From Adenophora triphylla var. japonica (lineage: Eukaryota; Streptophyta; Magnoliopsida; Asterales; Campanulaceae): a stretch of 64,000 bases of DNA. The translations under genes and the position numbers were made by a program. A model generated the notes under the pieces. That model was not told the origin of the DNA. It did no database searches and saw only the letters and a list, made by a program, of their open reading frames with translations. Every line of letters starts with the position of its first letter. Position 1 is the first letter of the stretch. Shown piece after piece: positions 1 to 11,308 of the stretch. The DNA is taken from contig JAFEMH010002338.1 in NCBI GenBank assembly GCA_022495995.1, positions 1 to 64,000 on the forward strand. Direction: 5' to 3'.

Positions 1-358
1 CATTTGTCGCAGCCTTTGACAAACTGGATGCATTTGGCTTCCATGGTGATCCAAAAATACTCCATTCTCGCGAGATTGATTTGCATGACAGAGTCTCGCC
101 GAAGCATTCATGTGAGGGCCGCAGGTACCACCATGGATTTCTTTCATGAGTTCGGTAGCCCTCTTTGGTTTGCCGATACATCGCAGGAGGGGGCCTTTGA
201 TAACGTTTTTTGTATAACATGTTTCCCAAAAAAGAACATAATGGGAGGCGAGCCGTCTTCCAGGGCTGAGAGACTTTTTGTTTCTTTGATTCCTTCTTTA
301 TATTCCCCATCTTCGTTTTTGAAAGAGGCCTCGCCATCCTTCAGGTACTTGTAAATCT
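1..358 (-). pseudogene. T1 integrase N-terminal zinc region, broken and cut by window edge
   Basis: From about 357 the minus strand encodes IYKYLKDGEASFKN, then after a frame change MLYKKRYQ, then MKEIHGGTCGPHMNA. The last block is the HHCC zinc-binding part of integrase. The same series (YLKNREITFMN, MLYKKRYHGPLLRC, NGACGPHMN) occurs in T2 at 55740-55990. Two or more frameshifts are present. The catalytic core would lie left of the window. Confidence 0.65.
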
Positions 359-359
359 G

Positions 360-880
360 AGTGTACCAGGGATCACTTGGATTCGGCTCGGCTTCCGCTT
401 CTCCTCAATTTCAAGCAACAGGCGGGGTTTTCTCTTCTCCCGACTCTTGAATGGTTTAAACAGACTTTCCTTCAGGTATTTCCTGACAAGAGAGGCTAGC
501 GCAGCAGAGCATCTCGCGAACCTGTTTCGGCTTCTCTTGGCAGGTAATGAAAGCTGATTTCTTTGAATTGAGTTACTAATCTCTTCCATGTAAGCATGAT
601 ACTTTCCTGCAAACCCGGATTCCACGGCTCTTCCATTTGTTAGAGACCTGATTGACGATGAGGGCAGAGTCACCGTACACCTCCAATTCCTTGATATTTC
701 TTTTCAAGGGCGGCTTCCAACCCAAATATGCAAGCTTCATATTCAGCAGCGTTGTTGGTGACTTCGAAGTTTAGCCTCACTGCCAATGGGGGTGTGTTCG
801 TCAGCAGGATCGACCAGAAGCATTCCTATCCCGTTCCCCTTTTGTTTGACGCCCCGTCGAAGAAGAGTTGCCAGCGATTT
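360..880 (-). pseudogene. T1 additional (archaeal-type) RNase H, broken
   Basis: Minus-strand fragments in different frames read WQLFFDGASN (about 860-830), RLNFEVTNNAAEYEACIFG (about 780-720) and SGFAGKYHAYMEEISNS (about 625-560). These are the blocks of the extra RNase H that follows the usual one in Tat-group elements. At least two frameshifts separate them, so no functional domain can be read. T2 lacks this domain altogether. Confidence 0.7.
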
Positions 881-935
881 TCCTTCTAGAGCGAAGATTC
901 CATCATCGGGAAATTGAGGTTCAGGTCCTGGCTCA

Positions 936-2495
936 TTACTTGGGAAATCGCCGATGTTCCGCCATTATGCGTCCTTTTATGGATTTCCTTGAAACATAAG
1001 CGATGTCATATTCGGCCAAAAAGAACGACCATTTTGCCAATCTCATGGAGATGGAAGGCTTGTCGAACAGATATTTGATGGGGTCTATCCTTGAAACAAG
1101 ATGTATCGGGTGAGACTGCATGTAGTGTTTCAACTTTCCCACTACCCAGACCAAACCTGCGCAAGTCTTCTCGCAAGCAGAGTAATTGAGTTCGCTTCCT
1201 TGGAGCTTTCTGCTTACGAAATAGATGGCGTTTTCGACTTTGGAATCTTTTTTCTCTTGAGCTAGCATAGCCCCAATTGCTGTATCCGTGACAGTGAGAT
1301 ATAGCAAGAGTGGCTTTTGCCGATGCGGTGGGCAGAGAATCGGGGGATTCACAAGGTATGCCTTAATTTGTTCAAAGGCAAGTTGACATTCTGGGGTCCA
1401 TTCTGTGTAGGCATTCTTTTTCATCAACTTGAAGATTGGCTCGCAGATCGAGGTCAGCTGATTTACAAAGCGGCTTATGTATTGCAGTCTTCCCATGAAG
1501 GATTTTACTTCTGTCAGTGTCCGTGGTGGCTTCATTTCACCTATCGCCTTGATTTTCTGGGGATCTACTTCGATTCCCCGTTCTGTCACCATATATCCTA
1601 GTACCTTGCCCCGTCTTACACCGAAGGTGCACTTGGCTGGATTCAGTCTCATGCTGTGGTCTCGGAGGCGGCCGAAGAATTTTCTCAAATCAACAAAGTG
1701 CTGGCCATCTGATCCTCTGGAATGTATTATCATGTCGTCCACATAGACCTCAATTTCTTTGTGGATCATGTCATGGAACAGAGCTGTAGCTGCCCTTTGG
1801 TACGTAGCCCCAGCATTCTTTAGTCCGAATGGCATGACCGTGTAGCAGTATGTGCCCCAAGGGGTTGTGAAGGCTGTTTTGGCTTGATCTTCTTCTGCCA
1901 TTTTGATTTGGTTGTAGCCGGCAAAACCATCGACGAAAGATTTGACTTCGTGGTTGGCCGTGGAATCTACCAAAATGTCGATGTTTGGCAGGGGGAAATC
2001 GTCTTTTGGACTGGCTTTGTTCAAGTCTCTGAAGTCTACGCAGCATCGGATCTTTCCGTTGGCCTTGGTCACCGTCACTATGTTGGACAGCCATGTTGGG
2101 TATTCAATGACCCTGATGAACCCTGCCCTGAGCATCTTTTCTATTTCCTCTTTCACTTGTAAGGACCATTCGGGCTTAATTCTTCTTAGCTTCTGCTTTA
2201 CTGGCTTGACTTCTGGGTCGAGCGGTATTCGGTGCTCAACTATGGAAGGATCGAGGCCTGGCATATCTTTATAGGACCATGCGAACACATCCACGAATTC
2301 TTTTAGCTCGATTAGGCAACCCTTTTCAGTCCCTTCGAAGAAACTACCAATCTGCGTCTCTTTAGGCTCTTCCGTAGTTCCCAAATTCACACTTGTCAAA
2401 ATCTCTTCGGCAGCTTGGGCTCGATTTTCCTCTTTCCGGACAACCTGCTTAAAGATTTCTTTGATATATTGTTCATTTAATGTATGCCTCTTCAT
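936..2495 (-). CDS. T1 reverse transcriptase-RNase H
   Basis: A 519-aa open frame and the best-preserved part of T1. RT spans about residues 80-310: the lead DVFAWSYKDMPG (69-80), the first catalytic Asp in FVDGFAGYNQI (about 189), the MPFGLKNA block (221-228) and the active-site YVDD (251-254). RNase H follows from about 395, with an Asp near 404 in TVTDTAIGAML, the ENAIYFVSRKL block and a Glu at 442 in SACEKTCAG. The C-terminus reads KGRIMAEHRRFP where relatives have an Asp-Ala-Asp-like motif (recalled), so the last RNase H acid may be lost through local change. The frame lacks protease and integrase, which lie in other frames. Confidence 0.9.
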   Translation of the reverse strand: MKRHTLNEQYIKEIFKQVVRKEENRAQAAEEILTSVNLGTTEEPKETQIGSFFEGTEKGCLIELKEFVDVFAWSYKDMPGLDPSIVEHRIPLDPEVKPVKQKLRRIKPEWSLQVKEEIEKMLRAGFIRVIEYPTWLSNIVTVTKANGKIRCCVDFRDLNKASPKDDFPLPNIDILVDSTANHEVKSFVDGFAGYNQIKMAEEDQAKTAFTTPWGTYCYTVMPFGLKNAGATYQRAATALFHDMIHKEIEVYVDDMIIHSRGSDGQHFVDLRKFFGRLRDHSMRLNPAKCTFGVRRGKVLGYMVTERGIEVDPQKIKAIGEMKPPRTLTEVKSFMGRLQYISRFVNQLTSICEPIFKLMKKNAYTEWTPECQLAFEQIKAYLVNPPILCPPHRQKPLLLYLTVTDTAIGAMLAQEKKDSKVENAIYFVSRKLQGSELNYSACEKTCAGLVWVVGKLKHYMQSHPIHLVSRIDPIKYLFDKPSISMRLAKWSFFLAEYDIAYVSRKSIKGRIMAEHRRFPK

Positions 2496-2874
2496 CTAGT
2501 GAATCGTTATTAACTGTTTTTAGATTATTAGTTAATTCATCATTAGTTAAAGTGGCAATTAAGGGATACTCGAAAGGTTCATCATTTCCATTGAAGACGA
2601 AGGGGAATACAACGTTGGCTGCAGACTCGTAGTCTTCAGGCGTGAGGCCATCGGACGACTCGAGAGACTCGAACTCAACAATGAGAGACTCGGAGGACTT
2701 TACAAAGGTTGACACGAAAGGACGGGGGACCAATCCAAGCTTGGTGATCATTTCCTCTTTGGTCGCGGACGGGCCCGAGAGAGTTTCCCAATTCTTTAGC
2801 GGCATCGCCGTTGGTGGCTTCACAACTCGGGAAAGGCATGGTCTCTGTGCTCCCTCTTCGATCGTTGCTATCAT
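2473..2874 (-). CDS. T1 protease-RT linker peptide
   Basis: A 133-aa minus-strand frame between protease and RT. It has no recognised domain and is rich in acidic and Ser residues. Its last codons overlap the start of the RT frame. The nucleotide stretch around 2500-2560 (repeated TTAACTAAT) is recognisable in T2 at 55520-55620. That alignment shows T2 still has the junction upstream of RT. Confidence 0.4.
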   Translation of the reverse strand: MIATIEEGAQRPCLSRVVKPPTAMPLKNWETLSGPSATKEEMITKLGLVPRPFVSTFVKSSESLIVEFESLESSDGLTPEDYESAANVVFPFVFNGNDEPFEYPLIATLTNDELTNNLKTVNNDSLDEEAYIK

Positions 2875-3447
2875 CTCTTTGTCCGAACCGAATCAACCGT
2901 GTTTGGCATCCGAAAACCGAGCATGTGGATGTAGGGATCTTCCTCACTGGGGACTTCCGTTTCGTCATAATCCGATCGCTCAATCCAGATGTAAGGACGC
3001 ATTGCGTCTCGGTGAGCCTGCTAGAAAAACCTCATGTCCCATACTCGAGCGGAAAGGCTTGGCAGGTAGTTCAGCAAGGAGGACGTCCCCACACGACGTT
3101 CATAGATTCGAGCCGAGTCTGTCGGTGTTTCGCGGCTTTTATCATGAAAACCTCCTCGCCCGGCGAGGCCAAGGAATGGGTTTGCAGAACCGACAAATTC
3201 GTGATTGAGACCGGGGACTTGTGTGCCGTATCACGGCGGTGTTCGGCATTTCCTTCCGCACGCCTCCAAGTGTTGGAAATAGCAATTGAATTTGATGAAT
3301 CGAACTTCTTCTGAGTCCGCTCGCTTGAGTGTGTCGACATAGTTGGCATTGCCGGATTCCAAAGGATGCCGGCGAGACTTGCCTCTTGAAGGATGTAGCC
3401 CCGTGTTTGACCGTGGGCGTTCTTGGCTATTGTTTCAGCTTCGTTCC

Positions 3448-4334
3448 CTATGAGGAAACTGCCACCCTTATGACTTCAAGGTCTCCCTGCCGGTTGATGA
3501 ATTTGACGCATTGGTGGAGAGTGGAGGCTATGGCTTTCATGTGATGCAACCAAGGGCGCCCTAGTAGGGCTGTGAACTCGGAGGGGATATCCATTACATG
3601 GAACTTCGCGGGCACCATTTGGGTTTCGTACTGCAGTTCCAGAGTCACCGTCCCAGAATGGGACGAGACGAACCGTCGTAGGCTTTGACAGTCCGGTAGA
3701 TGGGATCACGCGCCTTTCATTTATGCGAGGGCCCTCATCATGCCGAGGGAAGGACATTTACCGATGATCCATTGTCCACTAATACCCTGTGGAGTGACAT
3801 GGTGTTGAGCCGAATAGTGATGTACAAAGCTTCATTGTGTTGGGAGACATCTCTTGGCAAATCTTCATCGCAGAAGGTGATCATACTCCCCATATAGGTG
3901 AGGATCATAGATTTGGTCCTTGTCTCGGGATGGAGAGTCATCAAGCCGGTCGCTTCGTGCCTTTTTCTTGCGAGGCGGGTCTTTGCCGAAGCCCCTGGGT
4001 TATACCGATGCCTTTTGTGGCGGTTGCCATCTCCAGCCAACATGTTGATTGAGTGGGAGCGCCTGCATCGGCGTCGGTTTTTCTTCATCGTGGTGTATAC
4101 TGGAGCCTGGACAAAGCCCGAACCTTGGCTGACCCCCAGGGGGTTGGACTCTGCCCGTTGCAAAGTACTGGCATCCGAAGGTCTCAATTCCGTCGTTGGC
4201 AAGGCTTTTCTCGCTCTTTTATCCCTTTTTGCTTTGGGGAAGACTGACTGAGTAGAGTACGTAATAATCAAATCCCCAGGATGGCTCCCCGAGCGTTCCC
4301 ACACCGTTATCACCACCTCGAATCTCTCCTTCAA
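3448..4334 (-). pseudogene. T1 gag C-terminus and aspartic protease
   Basis: The frame at 4334-3738 ends with the retroviral-type protease signature VLVDNGSSVNVLP, where DNGS holds the catalytic aspartate. An overlapping frame at 3648-3448 continues with LLGRPWLHHMKAIASTLHQ, the conserved C-terminal block of Ty3/gypsy proteases. The two blocks are in different frames, so there is a frameshift near 3730-3650. T2 has the same pair of blocks at 54170-54589. Confidence 0.7.
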
Positions 4335-4447
4335 TTTTTGCTGGGAGGAAATTTTCTTTTTCTTAGGAGGACGGTCCTCGTGTATCCAATCCCGATAGTC
4401 CCTTTCAAGGCAATCGGGATAGCCACAAATATCCCACCAAATGTGTT

Positions 4448-5665
4448 CTACGGCGGTGGCGGATTTGGGACCTCAAAGTTGAGCGGTGCTTGAATGACTT
4501 TGAGTGGAACCGGTCCGGGGATCCGTCGGCTCGTCCGGTAGCGAGTGATTGGACTCCGCCGGATAATGAGAGATATTGAGGTCCCGGGAACGGGCATATG
4601 TTTGTCCTTCAAGGTAGCCCCGCCAGCTTGGGATATTGTTAAGGTCCCAAAGTGGCGTGTGGCCTCTTCAATCCCAGGCCTCGCTCGTCTCGTTCGGCGT
4701 TCTTCCAGGGATTTGATGGCGACCATATTTCTTTAACCGTTTCTGATTTTCATCACTGGCCGATATTTGTGGGACCATCACTTTGAGAGGGACAACCGAC
4801 AAGATACCGAACTCTTTCATCACCCTCGCTTTGTTTGGGGGCCGGTGCCACAGTAAGTCGGCGGGCGGGAGTCCCGGCTGGTGGAAATATAGGAATCTTG
4901 GGGTAGCATCTTGATGTATCCGGGACTATTAAGAAGAGGAGGAGAACCTTCTTCGTCTTTGCGGTAAAGGTGCCATCGGAATTGAGACCGATAGTCAAAC
5001 CATGACTTGCGACTACCCCCGCAGGTCATCAATTTGAGCCTCATGCCGAAGTCTCATTTGTTCTACCAACTGGATCCAATACTGGTCCGTCCGAGGGATT
5101 TTGGAGGACGGAGCAACGTTATCCCCATCATTACCGGCTGATGCAGACATTCTGAAACCCGGAGTCGGAACAAACGGCGAAGCTGATGACGCGTTTGACT
5201 CTTCCCAACTGATTAAACGGCGACCCGGTGCCCGAAACCAAGCTTTGTGCGGAGCTGCGGGGGAAAGGACACGAAGGTTCAGATGTCTGGGAATGGAAGG
5301 AGGGTAGGTGTTTGGGCTTTAGGCTCATGCAACATGCAGTCATTTGTTCACGTTTACTTAAAACATGTTTTATTAACCTAATCGGTTGGAAAAGATTGCT
5401 CTTCTTTTTCGCAAACTACTCGATTCTGGATCAGTGGGCCCCGTCACTACGTCTATAAGCCCCTCGTATTCCACCCGTATTTCGACCTCCCAGGTGGACA
5501 GCCGGGCGAGGGTCCTATAGGGCAAGCGGGTCCCACCGACCGAAAGAAAAATGATCCTAGAAGTCTGGCGGGTAATCGAGTCTTAACGAGCATTCGATGT
5601 AAATTACGGACAAAGCTGACGCTAAAGTCAAGATCGTGTCCGAGGGCTCGACGAAAAGTCGGCAT
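4448..5665 (-). pseudogene. T1 gag region, degenerate
   Basis: Short minus-strand reading frames cover this stretch, with no continuous ORF. Around 5100-5040 the minus strand encodes WIQLVEQMRLRHEAQ-like residues that parallel MAWLIEQMKDM in the T2 gag at about 52830-52860. Position between leader and protease supports gag. I do not recognise an intact gag fold and cannot fix a start codon. Confidence 0.45.
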
Positions 5666-6593
5666 GATTTGGACTGATAAATGTCTGCTATTGATCTTGA
5701 CTTATCGTCAGTTAAGCCGTAATTAGGCATGGAATAACCGTTAATCCTTGATGACTCAGTGTCAATGCTGGGAGTCAGTGTATAATTTGTGCCGATCGAG
5801 CCGAAGTCAAGGCGCCGGTCAATATCTTGGTCAAAGTCTGCGGCGGAAAACCGGCAGAACTTCGACTGATTAGCGACTGATTAGGGACCCGAGAGATATT
5901 GAGTCGGTATGCCGACAAAGGCTTGAAAGGAAAGGTCTATACACGGACAGGGCATGACACAGACCAGACTAAAAACCAACCGGGTCTCGGACAAAGTGTG
6001 TCACGGACAAGTGCATGGTCGACACGAGGCTCCATGGGATGTTTGGGTAGTCCTGTGCTCATCCGAGAGGCGTAATAAGACCAAACGGACCGCGACAAGG
6101 ATTTCCCCGGGTTAAGGACGTAGTGTGCAGTGTACGGTCACGTGCGCGTAGTGTGCAAGCAGTCTATATTCTTTTTCTGAGTAAAATAGAGATTTTTTAT
6201 GTGTCTTAAAAATATGATGCATGATTTTTTTTTGGAAATTTTCTTTTTTTTTTGAAAATCCTTTTTTTTTTGAAATTTTTAATGAGCACATAAGCACGAA
6301 AATTCCGACAGTTAGGGACATTATTCCGACAGTCAAAATTTTGACTTTCTCCGAGGCGGCCAAAACAACATGAAAACTGTGCAAAAATCAACACACACAC
6401 AAAAATGATTTTCAAAGCCGGGACGGAAGCTTGACCCTCAAAAAGCTTTTTTTTTTTTTTTTGAAAACGGTGATACCGGTACGTGGGATTGTTAGACCAC
6501 AATTTATCCCCGACTCGTGTTAGGAGGCGATAACGGGAAATTTAATGGTTTCCACCAATATACCGAATACCATTTTTTTTATTAAAAAGCTTA

Positions 6594-6612
6594 GTCCCCA
6601 GCGGAGTCGCCA
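6594..6612 (-). other. Primer-binding site of T1
   Basis: The minus strand reads TGGCGACTCCGCTGGGGAC, one base after the LTR end. This is the PBS form usual for Tat-group elements (recalled to be tRNA-Arg-type). T2 has the related TGGCGACTCATTGGGAA at 50731. Confidence 0.75.
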
Positions 6613-6613
6613 C

Positions 6614-8374
6614 TGTAACGATGTGTTGCCTTTTTCGCGGGAAAAATTCGATTTTTGCGTTTCTTTGAAAAACCAAATAAAACCGGAAAAAACGGAGTCG
6701 CCACGCCATTTTAATTTTGAAGGGCAAAACTTTGAAAAAAAGCCCGAGATCAGAGATTTAGGTTCGGAGGTCATGTTACGCGTCGGGAAGGACGTTAGTG
6801 TGCACCCGACGCGCCTCGTAAAACGAGTCTTCCAAGCTGAAAATCATTTTTGTGTGTGTGTGTGTGTGTGTGTGTTTTGGCCAAAATAAGTTGAAACTGG
6901 AAAAAGTAAAAATTGGGATGTCTTTTTAAGACTTTAAACTGATCCCATGATTTTTTGGAGAATTTTTGGTTTGAGATTTGGTACTCAAAAAACCTTTTGA
7001 AGTTGAGAAGTCACTTCTGCCAGAAGAAAATGGCAGCAGACACCTGATTTTGAAATGGATTCAAGGGTCCTAAAACTTCATAATCTGGATGAACTCAGAG
7101 AATGAAAGTTTCTCTAGACTCCTTGAATAAACTTTGTGTGAAAGAAATTTCCATTTTGGAGAAGATTTGAGGGTCAAAACCTTCTGGAAACCTCAGATAT
7201 GAGATCTGGATTCCCAGAAGCTGATGAACTAGCCTCTGAAAGAAAAATTGAAAAGAGGAGTTTTACTCACCCAAAAAATAAGGTAAAAATATGTCTGGAA
7301 AGCTCTGGATGTTGGCTACAAAAAGTGTTTTGTAGTCAACACCAAATTCCAAGTTCATCTGTGTCCAAAAATTAAGACCATGGACTGAGGTCTGAGAAAA
7401 TTGCTACTGGACAGCAACTTCTCAAGAAAGAAAATATGATTTTAAGGGGGTTTTGCATCCATGCTTGTCCCCATTTCCCTAGGTTTTGGTTAGTGATCAC
7501 TAGACATTTTATTGGTGAATCAACTATACCAAACCATCCTTGGGGTACATTAGGACTAAGCATTTCATTTGCTTGGGGAGGGGGATTTTACCCTTTGAAA
7601 TCAAGATTTAGTGCTTGAAAATGGTTTTTTAGGGTTTTGAAAGTGCATTTTTGCAAGTAAGAAAGAAAAGCTTTGAAAATAATGTTGATCTTTGTAGAAG
7701 ATCATCCATGGAGATGGTCTTCCATGGTGATCTTCTTAGATCTAGAGAAAAAAGATGAAAGAACTACATTTTGTAGTTTGAAGATGCATGCATGGATGAG
7801 ATTTAGGGTTAGGAAGAGGAGGGTTTACCAATCTTCCTTGTGTTCTTGAGTGTTTGGCTTGAGTGTATGAGTGTTTAGGGCTTTAATATGAGAGTGAGTG
7901 GATGAATATGAGTTGGGAAAGATTGGAAAGAAAAAGGTGACAATTCTTGAGAATTCTCACTGTTTTCTCTCTATATTTCGCCAGAACTTCGTTGCTATTG
8001 TGTTCTTCCTCCCTTATTTTTGTGACTGGAGGGCTCAATTTATAGCCCTCTGAAAATTACATACTTGTCCGCGCGGATAGGATCAGGCAGCGTGCACTGT
8101 TCATTAAATGCAGCTTCAGCTTTGGACAAGAAGAATAATCTTTTTCAAAATTCAAATTGACCGGCCGAGTTTTGTTTCCAGCATTGCTATATTTGGTTTT
8201 CTTCATTTGTTTTTCTTTTTTGAGATTCTTTTTAAGGTTTAACCTTAAATAACAATGCCCATTTTACCCTCACTTTGTTAGAAATGTTAGGATAGTTAGG
8301 AATTGTTAGAAATGTTATAACTTTCGTTAATTTTCTAACGAAAATTCTAACAAGCTCAAATTGGAGCACTTACA
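6614..8374 (-). repeat. 5' LTR of T1
   Basis: On the minus strand it starts TGTAAGTGCTCC at 8374 and ends CGTTACA at 6614, just before the PBS, giving 1,761 bp with TG...CA ends. A TATA box (CTATAAATT) lies at 8037-8045. The first ~860 bp match 47653-48475 on the plus strand, including the TATA region and an imperfect ATGG-rich hairpin (7696-7737). A (TG)n microsatellite lies at 6850-6875. A segment near the 3' end (about 6690-6830) is conserved in inverse orientation at 50460-50640. Confidence 0.8.
8037..8045 (-). promoter_or_regulatory. TATA box of T1 LTR promoter
   Basis: The minus strand reads GGGCTATAAATTGAGC. The homologous LTR at 47653 has GGGCTATAAATAGAGC in the same context, so the box is conserved between two copies of this LTR family. 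Confidence 0.65.
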
Positions 8375-9236
8375 CATGTGCAAGAACCTTCAGAAGGATC
8401 TTGAGCACTTGGGGACAGTCGAATTAAACAATCGGCTGATGGAAATGTTCCAAGTTCAAGCTATGCAAGAAAGGTACAACACAGTTGCAGCCTTGACCTC
8501 ATGCAAGATGAGTGAAGGACAAGCTGTTGGTCCCCATGCTCTCAAGTTAAAGGGCCACATTGAGCATCTTGAAAGGCTCGGTTTTCCAATCAGCCAAGAG
8601 TTGGCTACCGACATAATATTGAATTCATTACCTAAAAGTTTTAGTCATTTCATAATGCACTATAACATGGGTGGAATGAATAGAAACCTTTTCGAGTTAG
8701 TTCAAATGTTGACTACTACGGAAACCAATATTGTCGAGAAGAAAACCGACCAAGTGCTAATGGTTAACAAGGGGAAAGGGTTCAAGGGTAAAGGAAAAGC
8801 AAAGGTTGCTAATCCTAAGGCAAAGGTTGCCAAGCCCAAAGAGGCTTCCAAGCCTAAAGAGGCTAAGCCTAAGTCCCGAAGGACGCGATGCAGCTTCCAT
8901 TGCAATGAGATTGGACATTGGAGGAGAAACTGCGCAAAATACAAGGAAGCACTGAAGAAGGGCAAAAGAGTTGCTTCAACTTCAGGTATCTTTGTTATAG
9001 ATATATTCCTATCTACTTCTAGTTCTTGGGTATTGGATACCGGATGTGGAACTCACATTTGTCTAAATGTGCAGGGTCTAAAGAACAGAAGGATGCTTAA
9101 GGAAGGCAAAGTGGACCTACGTGTGGGGAATGGAGCAAGAGTTGCTACATTAGCCGTAGGAACTTATGAAGTTACTTTACCTAGTGGACTAATACTTGTT
9201 TTGAACAATTGTTATTACGTTCCAGACTTTAAGTAG
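8375..9236 (+). pseudogene. C1 gag, zinc knuckle and aspartic protease
   Basis: The open frame runs in from T1's LTR, so the native start is lost and codons count only from 8375. The gag core reads LPKSFSHFIMHYNM. It is followed by a Lys-rich GKGKAKVANPKAK stretch, a zinc knuckle CSFHCNEIGHWRRNC (frame residues 177-191, first Cys spacing one longer than usual) and the protease motif WVLDTGCGTHIC (residues 223-234). A stop after YYVPDFK at 9236 breaks the frame; the next codons in another frame resume RNIISISALDD. Confidence 0.8.
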
Positions 9237-10580
9237 GAATATTATTTCGATTTCGGCTTTGGATGATGAAGGTTTTAATTTTCTTATACGTGATAAGAAA
9301 TTTTCTATTTACAAGAGTGATATGCATTATTATGCTTGCTATTTCATTCAATGGCCTTTATATTCTTGATGTTGAAAGTCAAGATAATGATATCTATAAC
9401 ATTAACAAAGAGATCTAAACCCAATGATGTAAACCACACTTACTTATGGCATTGTCGTCTTGGCCATATAAGCGAGAAACGCATTTCTAAACTCCACAAA
9501 GATGGATTTTTGGACTCACGTGATTATGAATCATATGAGACATGCGAGTCTTGTTTACTTGGCAAGATGACCAAGGACCCATTTACCAAAACCGGTGAAA
9601 GGGCGGGCGACTTACTAGGACTCATACATACCGATGTATGTGGGCCTATGAGTAAGCGATGCTAGGGAGGATTTCGGTACTTCATAACATTCACTGATGA
9701 TTATAGTAGATTTGGATATGTTTATCTAATGAAACATAAGAGTGAATCGTTTGAGATATTTCGAATATTTCAAAATGAGGTGCAAAATCAACTTGGCAAA
9801 ACTATTAAGGTACTTCGATCCGATCGAGGTGGTGAATATTTTAGCCAAGAATTTGACAGTCATCTTAAGAGTTGTGGAATCGTTTCAGAACTCTCTCCAC
9901 CCGGAACACCACAATGGAATGGTGTGTCTGAAAGGAGGAATAGAACTTTGTTGGACATGGTTCGTTCTATGATGAGTCAAGTTGAGCTTCCTTTATCCTT
10001 TTGGGGACATGCACTAGAAACCGCTAGCGCTTTCACTATAAACAGAGTTCCTACCAAATCGGTTCAAAAGACCCCATATGAGATGTGGCATGGAAGAAAA
10101 CCTAGTTTGTCTTTCATGAAGATTTGGGGTTGCGATGCATATGTCAAGAAGTTAACTTCCGACAAGCTAGCACCTAAATCTGATAAATGTATTTTCGTGG
10201 GTTATCCTAAGGAAACCAAAGGATACTATTTCTACAACCGAAACGAGAATAAAGTGTTTGTTGCTCGAAATGGTACTTTCTTAGAAAAGGAGTTTCTTCG
10301 CAAAGGAACCAGTGGGAGTAAAATAGATCTCGAAGAAATTCGAGAACCCGAAAACAACATTGAACCAATGGTAGAAATTGAACCAAGTTCACAAACCGTT
10401 GTGGAACCGGTTCAAGATGCACAAGTTCTTCGCCGAAGTGGTAGGTCACGATCCGAACCCGAGAGATATGGATTTCTCGTTACGGAAAGTGATGAAGTGG
10501 AGTTAATCGAAACGATGAACCCACTTGCTATCAAGAAGCAATATCCGCTCCTGATTCGGAAAAATGGCAAGAAGCCATGA
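9237..10580 (+). pseudogene. C1 pre-integrase and integrase core
   Basis: The GAG-pre-integrase block (YLWHCRLGHISEKRISKL, CESCLLGKM) lies at 9440-9580. The integrase core starts with LIHTDVCGPM at about 9628-9657, is interrupted by TAG at 9663-9665, and resumes FRYFITFTDDYSRFGYVY. Further blocks are RSDRGGEYFS (about 9820), PPGTPQWNGVSERRNRTLLDM (about 9899-9960) and FVGYPKETKGYYFY. The D, D and E of the DDE triad are visible. Another frameshift lies between 9236 and 9336. Confidence 0.8.
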
Positions 10581-11308
10581 AGTCCGAATTACAATCCATG
10601 GATGATAATCAAGTTTGGAACTTGATTGATCCACCCGAAGGTGTAAAAACCATAGGGTGCAAATGGGTCTTCAAGAAGAAGACCGACATGGATGGGAATG
10701 TGCACACCTATAAGGCTAGGCTAGTAGCTAAGGGATATAGGCAGATTCATGGCATAGACTATGATGAAACCTTTTCGCCTGTAGCTATGCTTAAGTCTAT
10801 TAGAATTTTACTTGCCATAGCCGCATATTATGACTATGAGATATGGCAAATGGATGTCAAAACAGCTTTCCTTAATGGGAAGTTACTTGAGGATGTATAC
10901 ATGATACAACCTGAAGGTTTTGTCAGTCCAGAAAATTCTAACAAGGTGTGTAAGTTGCAGAAATCCATTTATGGATTAAAGCAAACTTCTAGGAGTTGGA
11001 GTCTACGTTTTGATGAAGCAATCAAGGAGTTTGGATTTATCAAGAACGAAGATGAACCTTGTGTGTACAAGAAAATTAGTGGGAGCGTAGCACTCTTTTT
11101 AGTGTTGTATGTCGACGATATCTTACTCATTGGAAATGACGTTTCTGCACTACAGACTGTTAAGTCTTGGTTAGGAAAGTGTTTTTCAATGAAAGATATG
11201 GGCGAAGCCGCATATATCCTTGGTATCAAGATCTATAGAGATAGATCCAAGAGGATGATTGGTTTAATTCAAAGTACTTACATTGACAAAGTCCTTAGAA
11301 GATTCTAA
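10577..11308 (+). CDS. C1 reverse transcriptase
   Basis: A 243-aa frame with the copia RT blocks: NQVWNLIDPPEGVKTIGCKW, KARLVAKGYRQIHGIDYDET, YEIWQMDVKTAFLNG with the first catalytic Asp, KSIYGLKQTSRSW, and the active site LYVDDILLIGND. It ends at a TAA after LRRF where relatives continue with NMENSK, so the stop replaces one codon rather than ending a domain. It overlaps the integrase frame by 4 bases. Confidence 0.85.
   Translation: MKSELQSMDDNQVWNLIDPPEGVKTIGCKWVFKKKTDMDGNVHTYKARLVAKGYRQIHGIDYDETFSPVAMLKSIRILLAIAAYYDYEIWQMDVKTAFLNGKLLEDVYMIQPEGFVSPENSNKVCKLQKSIYGLKQTSRSWSLRFDEAIKEFGFIKNEDEPCVYKKISGSVALFLVLYVDDILLIGNDVSALQTVKSWLGKCFSMKDMGEAAYILGIKIYRDRSKRMIGLIQSTYIDKVLRRF

Larger units (their letters stand above)
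1..8374 (-). mobile_element. Ty3/gypsy retrotransposon T1, Tat (Ogre/Retand) group, 3' part beyond window
   Basis: Read on the minus strand the order is 5' LTR (8374-6614), primer-binding site, long leader, gag region, protease, RT-RNase H, a second RNase H, then an integrase zinc region cut by the window edge. The second RNase H, the PBS (TGGCGACTCCGCTGGGGAC) and the long leader are features of the Tat group. The leader around 5340-5530 and 6110-6200 matches the leader of the plus-strand element at 49328-64000 in inverse orientation. The LTR end at 8374 abuts copia gag codons directly, so T1 inserted into that copia. The expected 5-bp duplication is CATGT at 8375-8379; its partner lies left of the window. 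Several frames are broken, so T1 is not autonomous as it stands. Confidence 0.85.

Noticed and set aside
4..354. 116-aa plus-strand frame at the window start
   Set aside because: It is the complement of the T1 integrase zinc region on the minus strand, whose conserved blocks (GGTCGPHMNA) are clear.
6112..6774. Lys/Phe-rich minus-strand frames in the T1 leader and LTR
   Set aside because: Generated by T-runs; no motif, and the area is non-coding in the T2 counterpart.
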